NCBI GenBank assembly: GCA_964485905.1 | Contig: CAZAJY010000015.1 | Location: forward strand, 1-15,460 | Origin: CAIJXO01 sp964485905 | Lineage (GTDB): Bacteria; Patescibacteriota; Minisyncoccia; Phycocordibacterales; GWA1-40-21 | DNA length: 15,460 nucleotides | Direction of reading: 5' to 3' | Shown here: positions 5,946-11,633 of the stretch, one piece after another | How positions within the stretch are numbered: the stretch's first letter is position 1 | How the letters are laid out: every line of letters begins with the position of its first letter | Notes under the pieces: generated by a model | The model's database searches: none | What the model was told of the DNA's origin: nothing | The model's input: only the letters and a program-made list of their open reading frames with translations | Made by a program: the position numbers and the translations under genes

Positions 5946-6998
5946 TTAGAAAATCTTTTTTATTTTATCTACTAACTTATAACCATTACAATGCTTCAGC
6001 ATCCCAAAATAAGAATTGAGTATTTGTTCAACCTTATCTTGCTTGATTTCTCCGTTATTAAACTCTATCTTCAGTTTATTAAGCCTATTAAACATTCTTT
6101 TTTTAGTCTTAGTACGTAAAATAGTATGGTTTAATAAAGAAACATAACCCAAAAAATCAGTGCCTAAATGTAATTTCCGTATTTCTACTTTTTTAGGATG
6201 TAAGTCCAATAATAAAATTTCTTGGCAAAAATTTCTAATTTCTTTAAGATAATAATTTAATTGCTCTGAAGAATTATCTAAAATAACAAAATCATCACAA
6301 TATCTTTCATAATATTTGGCTTTAAGTTCTTTTTTAATAAATTGATCAAGCTCATCTAAATAGATGTTAGCAAAAAGCTGGCTAGTAACATTACCTAGAG
6401 GCAAACCTTTACCCGAAGTTTTTTCAAAAGAAAAAATTATCTTTTCTATAAGCCAAACTAATTTTTTATCAAAAATCTTTCGTCTAATTAAATTTAATAA
6501 AATCTTATGATCAATAGAATCAAAAAACTTTCTGATATCGCATTTAAGAACATAACCATTAATTTTCCTATTCCGAGTAACTTTATTTAAAAATTTAGAA
6601 AAATTTTTTACTCCCAAATGCGTCCCTTTTTCTTTTCTAGAAGAATAGGAATGAAAAACAAAACTCCTATCAAAAATCTGATATAATATACGATAGACGG
6701 CTTGAAATAAAACACGATCTCTTACACTAGCTTCGTGAATTTCTCTTAATTTGGGGTCATAAGAAAAAAATATCTTGTAAGGATCAGGTATCCAGCTCCC
6801 ATTATCTAATCGTCTAAACAAAGCAAAAATATTTTCTTCTAATTTTAATTCAAATTCAGCCACTATTGAACTAGAATGCTTGCCTCGACAAAATTCTTTC
6901 CAAGCAAAAAATAAATTTTTAACACTTATTACATCATTAAAATCATAAATATGACCACTCAAATTCCTACCATTATTCATCACCTTAGAATCATTCAT
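5946..6998 (-). CDS. DGR reverse transcriptase (RT2), complete
   Basis: The 350-residue enzyme copies the TR2 RNA into cDNA with errors at adenines, and the cDNA then replaces VR2. The palm motifs are intact: CDIRKFFDSID (153-163) with the first catalytic Asp, LGNVTSQ (201-207), which is the LGxxxSQ form that marks DGR reverse transcriptases and differs from the QGxxxSP of retrons and group II introns, and YCDD (233-236) with the two catalytic Asp. LDLHPKK (264-270) and FLGY (282-285) follow. There is no maturase or endonuclease domain, as usual for DGRs. The start may be the ATG at 6998 or at 6980. Both lie inside the divergent avd2 gene, giving a head-to-head overlap of 30-48 bp. It is AT-rich, unlike the target gene it serves. 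Confidence 0.95.
   Translation of the reverse strand: MNDSKVMNNGRNLSGHIYDFNDVISVKNLFFAWKEFCRGKHSSSIVAEFELKLEENIFALFRRLDNGSWIPDPYKIFFSYDPKLREIHEASVRDRVLFQAVYRILYQIFDRSFVFHSYSSRKEKGTHLGVKNFSKFLNKVTRNRKINGYVLKCDIRKFFDSIDHKILLNLIRRKIFDKKLVWLIEKIIFSFEKTSGKGLPLGNVTSQLFANIYLDELDQFIKKELKAKYYERYCDDFVILDNSSEQLNYYLKEIRNFCQEILLLDLHPKKVEIRKLHLGTDFLGYVSLLNHTILRTKTKKRMFNRLNKLKIEFNNGEIKQDKVEQILNSYFGMLKHCNGYKLVDKIKKIF
6938..6943 (+). promoter_or_regulatory. Candidate -10 of avd2
   Basis: TAAAAT ends 7 nt before the avd2 ATG, the same spacing as at other leaderless genes here. It lies inside the RT2 coding sequence. No clear -35 is seen. Confidence 0.4.
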
Positions 6999-7295
6999 AA
7001 AGATTTATATTGTATTGGATTAAAATTACCAAAACGAGACAAACTTGGCCTTCATAAAACAATTGAGGATTTGTGTTTAAAAATGCTGTCTTTGTCTATT
7101 GAAGCGGCTTTCCAAACTAAAATTAACAAGAGGAACACTTTGGGGAAATTACGAATAAAAAATAGTGTGTTACAAAATTTAATCCGAACTGAAACTGAAT
7201 TAAAAATCATTGATGATAAAACTTACCAGCAATTATCCGAGCAAGCAGTTGAAATTTCCAAAGAAAATAACAATTGGATCAATTCTTTAACATAA
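6951..7295 (+). CDS. avd: Avd-like DGR accessory protein (avd2)
   Basis: The 114-residue, almost fully helical protein fits the four-helix bundle of the bAvd/S23-like family. Helix 1 is IPTIIHHLRIIHKDLYCIGL. KRDKLGLHKTIEDLCLKMLS continues into helix 2. The middle helix is LGKLRIKNSVLQNLIRTETE, and helix 4 is KTYQQLSEQAVEISKENNNW. The ATG at 6951 is supported because IPxI right after it is the family's usual N-terminus. In the family, Avd forms a pentamer that binds the reverse transcriptase and TR RNA. The unusual point is orientation: avd2 is divergent from RT2, overlaps its start, and points head-on toward TR2, whereas in the Bordetella phage DGR avd, TR and RT are co-directional. A perfect stem-loop terminator follows the stop. 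Confidence 0.85.
   Translation: MTTQIPTIIHHLRIIHKDLYCIGLKLPKRDKLGLHKTIEDLCLKMLSLSIEAAFQTKINKRNTLGKLRIKNSVLQNLIRTETELKIIDDKTYQQLSEQAVEISKENNNWINSLT
7009..7014 (-). promoter_or_regulatory. Candidate -10 of RT2
   Basis: On the minus strand TACAAT lies 10 nt before the ATG at 6998, inside avd2. The -35 is poor. Confidence 0.3.
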
Positions 7296-7320
7296 AAAGA
7301 GTCAGTTTGACTCTTTTTAT
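7292..7320. terminator. Bidirectional terminator between avd2 and TR2
   Basis: ATAAAAAGAGTCA (7292-7304) and TGACTCTTTTTAT (7308-7320) form a perfect 13-bp stem with a 3-nt loop. T runs are present on both strands. It overlaps the avd2 stop codon and abuts TR2, so it can end avd2 mRNA and also the leftward TR2 RNA. Confidence 0.8.
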
Positions 7321-7321
7321 G

Positions 7322-7440
7322 AGAAACTTCCTCGCGACCCCGCAGGTTCTCGTTCCGATTGTTGGAATAGTTCCAGTTCAGCTTGGCCTGATCGTCGTTC
7401 CAGTTCGAGTTCGGAACGTTGCCGTCCGAATTGCGCGACC
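7322..7440 (-). repeat. DGR2 template repeat (TR2)
   Basis: The 119-bp segment aligns without gaps to 7725-7843. There are 16 mismatches, all at plus-strand T of this copy, which are adenines of the minus-strand template (7328, 7329, 7348, 7354, 7360, 7372, 7377, 7378, 7392, 7395, 7399, 7405, 7410, 7411, 7420, 7432). In the target frame it encodes an Asn-rich peptide (NSNWNDDQAKLNWNYSNNRN), the usual AAC-rich TR design. An invariant GC-rich block (7330-7347) near the 3' end fits the homing-initiation segment. It ends two bases from the terminator stem. Confidence 0.96.
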
Positions 7441-7474
7441 GTCTTTTTGTTTGGCCTTTGTCCATATCACCGAC

Positions 7475-7490
7475 AGCCCTCATTGGGGCT
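7475..7490. other. Small stem-loop upstream of TR2
   Basis: AGCCC (7475-7479) pairs with GGGCT (7486-7490) across a 6-nt loop. It would lie in the 5' part of the TR2 RNA if the promoter at 7521-7549 is right. Confidence 0.4.
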
Positions 7491-7520
7491 TTCTGTGTTG
7501 TCATACGGTAAAGTATGCAT

Positions 7521-7549
7521 AGTATAAAATCAAACAAGCAGTTTCTTAA
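7521..7549 (-). promoter_or_regulatory. Candidate promoter of the TR2 RNA
   Basis: On the minus strand TTAAGA (7549-7544), a 17-nt spacer and TATACT (7526-7521) predict a start near 7514. Reading to the stem-loop at 7292-7320 gives a discrete TR2 RNA of about 220 nt. The interval 7441-7632 otherwise shows no gene. Confidence 0.45.
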
Positions 7550-7632
7550 TTATGAGCAAATTGCCATTTTTATTTTTATAAAAATCAACTTAACAGCTCT
7601 GTCTGATTATACACATTATTTAAATATAAAGA

Positions 7633-7656
7633 AGAGGCGTTCCGAAGAACGCCTCT
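7633..7656 (-). terminator. UUCG-capped terminator of target gene 2
   Basis: AGAGGCGTTC (7633-7642) pairs with GAACGCCTCT (7647-7656). On the minus strand the loop is TTCG closed by C-G, an exceptionally stable tetraloop, followed by a T-rich tract. It lies about 65 nt past the stop of target gene 2, nearly the same place as the DGR1 stem-loop. Confidence 0.8.
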
Positions 7657-7721
7657 CATACTAACACTTACCTCTTTCTTTTTTGAAGGGATTAAGGTAG
7701 AAAGGTGGAAGGAAACAATCC

Positions 7722-8471
7722 TTAAGAAACCACCTCGCGACCCCGCAGGTACTCGTCCCGATCGTTGGAATAGTCCCAGCCCAGCTTGGCCTGACCGCCG
7801 TCCCAGTCCGAGCGCGGAACGTGGCCGTCCGAATGGCGCGACCCACCGTGAAGCGTCCACGTCTTCTTGTCAACATGCACTCCCGTGTCCAGGAAATACT
7901 TGTGACGGAAGAGCATCTGCTCGCGCGTGGTCACCGTCTGAATCCCTTCGGCCTTGAGCATATCGGCCGATTTGTTTTTCAACTCCTCGTCCGCTTCCGC
8001 CCCGCCACGAATCCAGACGAAGTACGGACCTACGACATTCGGGTCACGGTCATTGACCGTAATCGCCTTATCCAGATCCTTGGTGTACCGCCAGCTCGGG
8101 ATTTGTCCCGGAGCTAAACTCACTTCGTAAATCCGATTCATCGTGATGATCGGAACCGCGATGAGGTACTCAAACCCCGGACGCTTCTTGGGGATTTTTG
8201 CCCCAGAGAAGTCCGCTTTGAGGTTGTAGCCGTAGCAAAAGAAGGCCTCCCAACTCGCTACCATCTCTTTTTCCGTGACCGTTCGTCCAGCCGAGCGATT
8301 AACGAAGCGAACGAGACCAGTACGGATTTCCTTCAGGTGGGCTTCCCAGTACTCCAGCTCTTCTGCCGTGAAAACTTCCACGACATTCGAGGTGATCTTG
8401 GCACCTAAGTTGAAGCCCCGCTGAACCAACCCAACATCTCCTGTCCCGATCAAGGATGTACCATTTTTCAT
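7722..8471 (-). CDS. DGR2 target (variable) protein with C-terminal VR
   Basis: The product has 249 residues. The ATG at 8471 follows AAAGGAG by 6 nt, a strong Shine-Dalgarno. No signal peptide or membrane segment is seen. The body includes EVFTAEELEYWEAHLKEIR, then a block with PSWRYTKDLDKAITVNDRDP and GGAEADEELKNKSADML, and TGVHVDKKTWTLHGGSR leading into the tail. I recall this arrangement (WRY..DLDK..NDRDP, EADEELKN.SA, WTL..GSR.SDG.VP) as a CPR hypothetical family with diversified ends. The last 39 residues are VR2, differing from the TR2 peptide at 13 positions, mainly Asn to Asp, His, Gly, Tyr or Arg. The tail is probably a C-type-lectin-like surface, by analogy only. Target 1 has no similar body, so the two DGRs diversify different proteins. 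It is GC-rich against AT-rich neighbours. Confidence 0.92.
   Translation of the reverse strand: MKNGTSLIGTGDVGLVQRGFNLGAKITSNVVEVFTAEELEYWEAHLKEIRTGLVRFVNRSAGRTVTEKEMVASWEAFFCYGYNLKADFSGAKIPKKRPGFEYLIAVPIITMNRIYEVSLAPGQIPSWRYTKDLDKAITVNDRDPNVVGPYFVWIRGGAEADEELKNKSADMLKAEGIQTVTTREQMLFRHKYFLDTGVHVDKKTWTLHGGSRHSDGHVPRSDWDGGQAKLGWDYSNDRDEYLRGREVVS
7725..7843 (-). repeat. DGR2 variable repeat (VR2)
   Basis: This is the recipient copy of TR2 at the 3' end of target gene 2. It begins immediately before the stop codon (7722-7724). On the minus strand the 16 changes are A to G (11), A to C (3) and A to T (2). Two of them change a Glu codon (GAA) to Val only three codons before the stop. Confidence 0.96.
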
Positions 8472-8580
8472 GGTGTCTCCTTTCCGTCCGATTTTACGGA
8501 CTTGTTTCTACTACCCAATGAGCGTTTGCTCATTTAAGGTCTATCAAAAAAGCATCTACTTATAAGCATAGCATGCTTTG
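8472..8580 (-). promoter_or_regulatory. Hairpin-rich leader of target gene 2
   Basis: Three stem-loops precede the ATG. They are AAAGCAT/ATGCTTT (8549-8555, 8573-8579), AATGAGC/GCTCATT with a 4-nt loop (8517-8523, 8528-8534) and GTCCG/CGGAC (8486-8490, 8497-8501), the last directly before the Shine-Dalgarno. The layout recalls the leader of target gene 1, though the sequences differ. Confidence 0.45.
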
Positions 8581-8586
8581 TCTAAA
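8559..8586 (-). promoter_or_regulatory. Candidate promoter of target gene 2
   Basis: On the minus strand TTTAGA (8586-8581), a 16-nt spacer and TATAAG (8564-8559). The match is moderate and overlaps the polA terminator. A lone TTGACA at 8613-8608 has no suitable -10. Confidence 0.3.
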
Positions 8587-8602
8587 AAAGCAAGCTTTTT
8601 TA
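8583..8602 (-). terminator. Candidate polA terminator
   Basis: TAAAAAAGC (8583-8591) and GCTTTTTTA (8594-8602) form a stem ending in a T run on the minus strand, about 45 nt past the polA stop. The stem is AT-rich and weak. Confidence 0.45.
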
Positions 8603-8645
8603 AAGGTTGTCAAATAAAATTCTGTTAAACCCTTATATTAAGCCA

Positions 8646-11093
8646 TTAATCCATCTCTCCCCAATTATTTCCTATTTTATACTCTACTTGGCAAACTACC
8701 CCTTTAGTCTTATCCAAATCTATCACACTTTCCATATTTTGTTTTATTTTTGGTGCAATTTTTTCTACCAAATCTTCTGGTATTTCATAAACTAATTCAT
8801 CATGAACCTGAAGAAGTAAATTAACTCTGTCTGAAAGATTCTCTGCTTTTTCCCCTTTCCCCTCCTTTTCTAAGGAGGGGTGCTGAGTCTGCGAAGCGGG
8901 GTGGTTCAGGTATTCATCCACCTTAATCATCGCTAATTTAGTAATATCTGCTCCCGTTCCTTGAATTGGCGCATTGATAGCCATTCTCTCTGCCATGGCT
9001 CTAATAAAGGGTAATTTAGATTTTATCCCCTCAAAATAACGACGACGACCAAATAAAGTTTCGGTGTACCCTCTTTCTTTTGTTTCTTCTTTTACCATTT
9101 CCAAATATCTTGCCAAACCATTAAATTTAGCAAAATAATCATCATAAAATTTTTGTGCTTCTTTTCTATCGGTTCCCAATTGAACTTTTAAAGCCGAGAC
9201 CCCCATACCATACATAATGCCGAAATTAATTACTTTAGCTCTTCGCCTCATTTCTTTATCTACTTTATCAAAGGGAACGCCAAAAACTTCTGAGGCAACC
9301 GCGGTATGCACATCTTCCCCTTTTCTAAAAATTTCCAATAATTTTTCATCACCAGAAAGAAAAGCGGCGATTCTAATTTCTATTTGCGAATAATCAAAAG
9401 CGACTAATTTATTTCCTTTACCAGCAACAAATGCCTTCCTCACCTCTAAACCAAGTTCTGATCTATTCGGAATATTTTGTAAATTTGGATCTTGTGAAGC
9501 CATCCGGCCGGTTGTTGTTCCAGTTTGTAAAAATTTAGCGTGCAATCGTCCATCTTCGGCCACCATTAATGGAATATTATCAATATAAGTAGATAGAATT
9601 TTTTGTAATTCGCGATAATCTAAAATTAAAGCGATGATTGGATGTAAATCACGCATCTTTTCCAATTCTGATTCTTTGGTAGAAATTTTTCCACCAGCTG
9701 TTTTCTTTTGATTTTTAACTGTTAGACCCATTTTACCAAAAAGAATTTCTCCCATTTGCTTTGGAGAATTAATATTGAATTCTTCCCCCGCCAAAAGCCA
9801 AATCTTTTTCTCCAAATTAACTAAAATCTTATGATTCTCAATTGATAATTTGTGTAATCTTTCTTTATCTACAATAATTCCCTTTTCTTCCATCTTTTTT
9901 ATAATAGGAATCAATGGTTTTTCAATATTTTCAAAAACAAAATCTAATTTTCTCTTTTTAATTTCTTCTAGAAAATATTCTCTGGCCTCTTTCAAGTCTT
10001 TTTTCCCTGACAAATTTATAATATCCTCAATTTTTGGATTAGTGATGGTGGAATTAACTAACCACAAAGCAATCTGTGTTTCTTTCAATTCTTCCTCTGG
10101 TAACTCGGCTTCCCTCTCCTTAGTCAAGGAGAGGATGTCATTCTGATGACTGGTGAGGTTGTCTCCCCTTCCAATTATCTCCTTTAATCTCGTCCCCAAT
10201 GTTCTAAACTCTAATTCACTCCAAACCTTTAAGACCGCTTCTTCGTTTAAACTTTCGGTCCAAGTCTGAACCGGAATTTTAAAATCAATTGGTGCATCTC
10301 GCCTAATTGTCCCCAACATTTTAGAAAATTGCGCCTCTTCTTCTCCTTCTTCTAATAATTTAATGATGCGATCAGTAATTCCAGCTTTTTTAATTTCCTC
10401 CGCGCCACCCTTACTCTTTAATTTTTTATAAATATCTTCAATGCCACCAAAATTCTGAATCAAGATTCCAGCCGTCTTATCACCAATTCCTTTAATACCA
10501 ATAATATTATCGGATGGATCCCCCTTTAAACCTTTATAGTCCGGCAAGAGTTCAGGCTCAAAACCAAATCTTTCTTTAACTGCCTCCTCATTATAAATAA
10601 TAGTATCTTTAATTCCCTTTTTCAAAGTATAAACTCGTACTCGATCATCCACCACTAATTGCAATGTATCCATATCTCCAGATGCAATTACAATATCTAA
10701 ATTCTCTTTTTTATTATTTAGAATATTATCTGTAATCGTGCCAATCATATCATCGGCTTCAAAACCCTCCTTAGCATAAATAGGAATATTAAAAGCTTCA
10801 AAAATTTCTCGTGATTTTTTTAATTGTTCAACTAATTCATCGTCAGTCTTCGCTCGTCCAGCCTTATAATCTTTATAAGCTTCATGCCGATAGGTTGGTT
10901 TGGGTAAATCATAACAAGCAATAATATATTCTGGTTTTAAATCAGCAATAATTTTCAGAAGCATTGTGGATAAACCATATAAAGCACCCGTCGGTACTCC
11001 CTTACTACTAACAAATTCTGGCAAGGCGTGATAAGCACGATGAATAATCGCATGCACATCTAGCAATACTAGTTTTTTCACGGTTTTAGCCAT
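8646..11093 (-). CDS. polA: DNA polymerase I (5' nuclease and polymerase, no 3'-5' exonuclease)
   Basis: PolA removes RNA primers and fills gaps in replication and repair. The 815 residues begin with a 5'-3' nuclease domain (about 1-290), including LLDVHAIIHRAYHAL, FEADDMIGT and ASGDMDTLQLV. The polymerase domain (about 395-815) has LQTGTTTGRMASQDPNLQNI (522-541), motif A AFDYSQIEIRIAAFLSG (565-581), motif B RRRAKVINFGIMYGMG (616-631) and motif C QVHDELVYE (762-770). Only about 90 residues lie between the domains, against about 190 in E. coli, and no proofreading carboxylates are evident, so the 3'-5' exonuclease is absent. Two in-frame palindromic repeat insertions are present, near residues 308-330 and 730-755. 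The ATG at 11093 is 10 nt from its own extended -10, which lies just past the tsaE stop. Confidence 0.95.
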   Translation of the reverse strand: MAKTVKKLVLLDVHAIIHRAYHALPEFVSSKGVPTGALYGLSTMLLKIIADLKPEYIIACYDLPKPTYRHEAYKDYKAGRAKTDDELVEQLKKSREIFEAFNIPIYAKEGFEADDMIGTITDNILNNKKENLDIVIASGDMDTLQLVVDDRVRVYTLKKGIKDTIIYNEEAVKERFGFEPELLPDYKGLKGDPSDNIIGIKGIGDKTAGILIQNFGGIEDIYKKLKSKGGAEEIKKAGITDRIIKLLEEGEEEAQFSKMLGTIRRDAPIDFKIPVQTWTESLNEEAVLKVWSELEFRTLGTRLKEIIGRGDNLTSHQNDILSLTKEREAELPEEELKETQIALWLVNSTITNPKIEDIINLSGKKDLKEAREYFLEEIKKRKLDFVFENIEKPLIPIIKKMEEKGIIVDKERLHKLSIENHKILVNLEKKIWLLAGEEFNINSPKQMGEILFGKMGLTVKNQKKTAGGKISTKESELEKMRDLHPIIALILDYRELQKILSTYIDNIPLMVAEDGRLHAKFLQTGTTTGRMASQDPNLQNIPNRSELGLEVRKAFVAGKGNKLVAFDYSQIEIRIAAFLSGDEKLLEIFRKGEDVHTAVASEVFGVPFDKVDKEMRRRAKVINFGIMYGMGVSALKVQLGTDRKEAQKFYDDYFAKFNGLARYLEMVKEETKERGYTETLFGRRRYFEGIKSKLPFIRAMAERMAINAPIQGTGADITKLAMIKVDEYLNHPASQTQHPSLEKEGKGEKAENLSDRVNLLLQVHDELVYEIPEDLVEKIAPKIKQNMESVIDLDKTKGVVCQVEYKIGNNWGEMD
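8859..8880. repeat. Palindromic repeat inserted in polA, copy 2
   Basis: CCCCTCCTT and AAGGAGGGG form a 9-bp perfect stem with a 4-nt loop. It encodes PSLEKEGKGE in the stretch between KVDEYL and LLLQVHDELV, where other PolA proteins have only a short linker. The flank TGCTGAGTCTGCGAAGCGGG looks like part of the same element. Confidence 0.7.
10113..10134. repeat. Palindromic repeat inserted in polA, copy 1
   Basis: CCTCTCCTT and AAGGAGAGG form a 9-bp perfect stem with a 4-nt loop, the same architecture as 8859-8880. It encodes ILSLTKEREAE in the linker after the 5' nuclease domain. Confidence 0.65.
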
Positions 11094-11103
11094 TTACAAT
11101 GAG

Positions 11104-11112
11104 ATTATAGCA
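11104..11112 (-). promoter_or_regulatory. Extended -10 of polA
   Basis: On the minus strand TGC plus a consensus TATAAT ends 10 nt before the ATG. There is no Shine-Dalgarno. It lies in the 22-nt gap after tsaE, so polA can be transcribed apart from tsaE. Confidence 0.7.
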
Positions 11113-11115
11113 CAC

Positions 11116-11595
11116 CTAAATTTCTATTTCCCTTTCATTTTCTGAGATAAATTTAAAGTTTATTTTTATCAAATCGGCTGGCAAAATATCTGCCACCCGC
11201 TCTGGCCACTCTAATAAAATAAGGTTATTGGGATTAGCTAAATCAGTAGCAAAATCCAGACTATCTAATTCTTGACCGGAGTCCAGGCGGTAAGCGTCAA
11301 TGTGAATCAGAGTTGAGTATTTAGTATTAAGTATTGGGTATTGGGTATTTAATACTGGATACTGGATACTGGAGACTTCATACTTCTTCATAATCACAAA
11401 GGTTGGGCTAGTTATGGTTTCCTTAACGCCTAAAATTTTACCTATTGCTTGCGTAAATGTGGTTTTACCCGAACCCAAATCACCAAATAAACCAACCATC
11501 ACAGCCTGATTAGATTTTATCTCTTTTATTTTCTCTAAAAAATCTTCCGCAATTTTATATGTCTCTTCCACACTTTTACTTAAATATTTCATCAT
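11116..11595 (-). CDS. tsaE: TsaE, tRNA threonylcarbamoyladenosine biosynthesis ATPase
   Basis: TsaE is the P-loop ATPase that drives the TsaB-TsaD complex making t6A37 on ANN-decoding tRNAs. The 159 residues include the Walker A GDLGSGKTTFTQAIG (about 39-53), the TSPTFV switch (about 63-68), HIDAYRLD, and LLEWPERVADILP near the C-terminus. Between VIMKKYE and LIHIDAYR there is an insertion of about 20 residues made of QYPVLNT, QYPILNT and KYSTLIH heptads, encoded by a heptanucleotide tandem array. The family normally has a short loop there. Two adjacent ATGs (11595, 11592) start the gene. An extended -10 ends 6 nt upstream (TGT plus TAAAAT, 11610-11602). It is divergent from the pilB-like gene and upstream of polA, with a 22-nt gap. 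Confidence 0.92.
   Translation of the reverse strand: MMKYLSKSVEETYKIAEDFLEKIKEIKSNQAVMVGLFGDLGSGKTTFTQAIGKILGVKETITSPTFVIMKKYEVSSIQYPVLNTQYPILNTKYSTLIHIDAYRLDSGQELDSLDFATDLANPNNLILLEWPERVADILPADLIKINFKFISENEREIEI
11318..11373. repeat. Heptanucleotide tandem array inside tsaE
   Basis: There are eight 7-bp units in a row on the plus strand: TATTTAG, TATTAAG, TATTGGG twice, TATTTAA, then TACTGGA three times. Three units make 21 nt, so the protein shows a 7-residue repeat. The identical neighbouring units suggest slippage. Confidence 0.85.
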
Positions 11596-11601
11596 TTTCT
11601 T

Positions 11602-11610
11602 ATTTTAACA
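11602..11610 (-). promoter_or_regulatory. Extended -10 of tsaE
   Basis: On the minus strand TGT plus TAAAAT ends 6 nt before the first ATG. It sits back to back with the promoter of the divergent pilB-like gene. Confidence 0.5.
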
Positions 11611-11616
11611 TAAATA

Positions 11617-11625
11617 TGCTATAAT
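11617..11625 (+). promoter_or_regulatory. Extended -10 of the pilB-like gene
   Basis: TGC plus a consensus TATAAT ends 8 nt before the ATG at 11634. There is no Shine-Dalgarno, so a leaderless mRNA is expected. Confidence 0.7.
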
Positions 11626-11633
11626 TCTATATC

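Noticed and set aside
5946..6998. RT2 as a retron, group II intron or Abi reverse transcriptase
   Set aside because: It has the LGxxxSQ motif of DGR enzymes, no maturase or endonuclease domain, and adjacent Avd, TR and VR.
7223..7537. Minus-strand frame of 104 codons through TR2
   Set aside because: The frame is open only because the TR copies a coding sequence. It runs through a terminator stem into antisense avd2 and has no ribosome-binding site.
7585..8117. Other frames over target gene 2 (7585-7860, 7661-7876, 7821-8117)
   Set aside because: They are shadows of a GC-rich gene. Only the 7722-8471 frame has a Shine-Dalgarno and family-like sequence.
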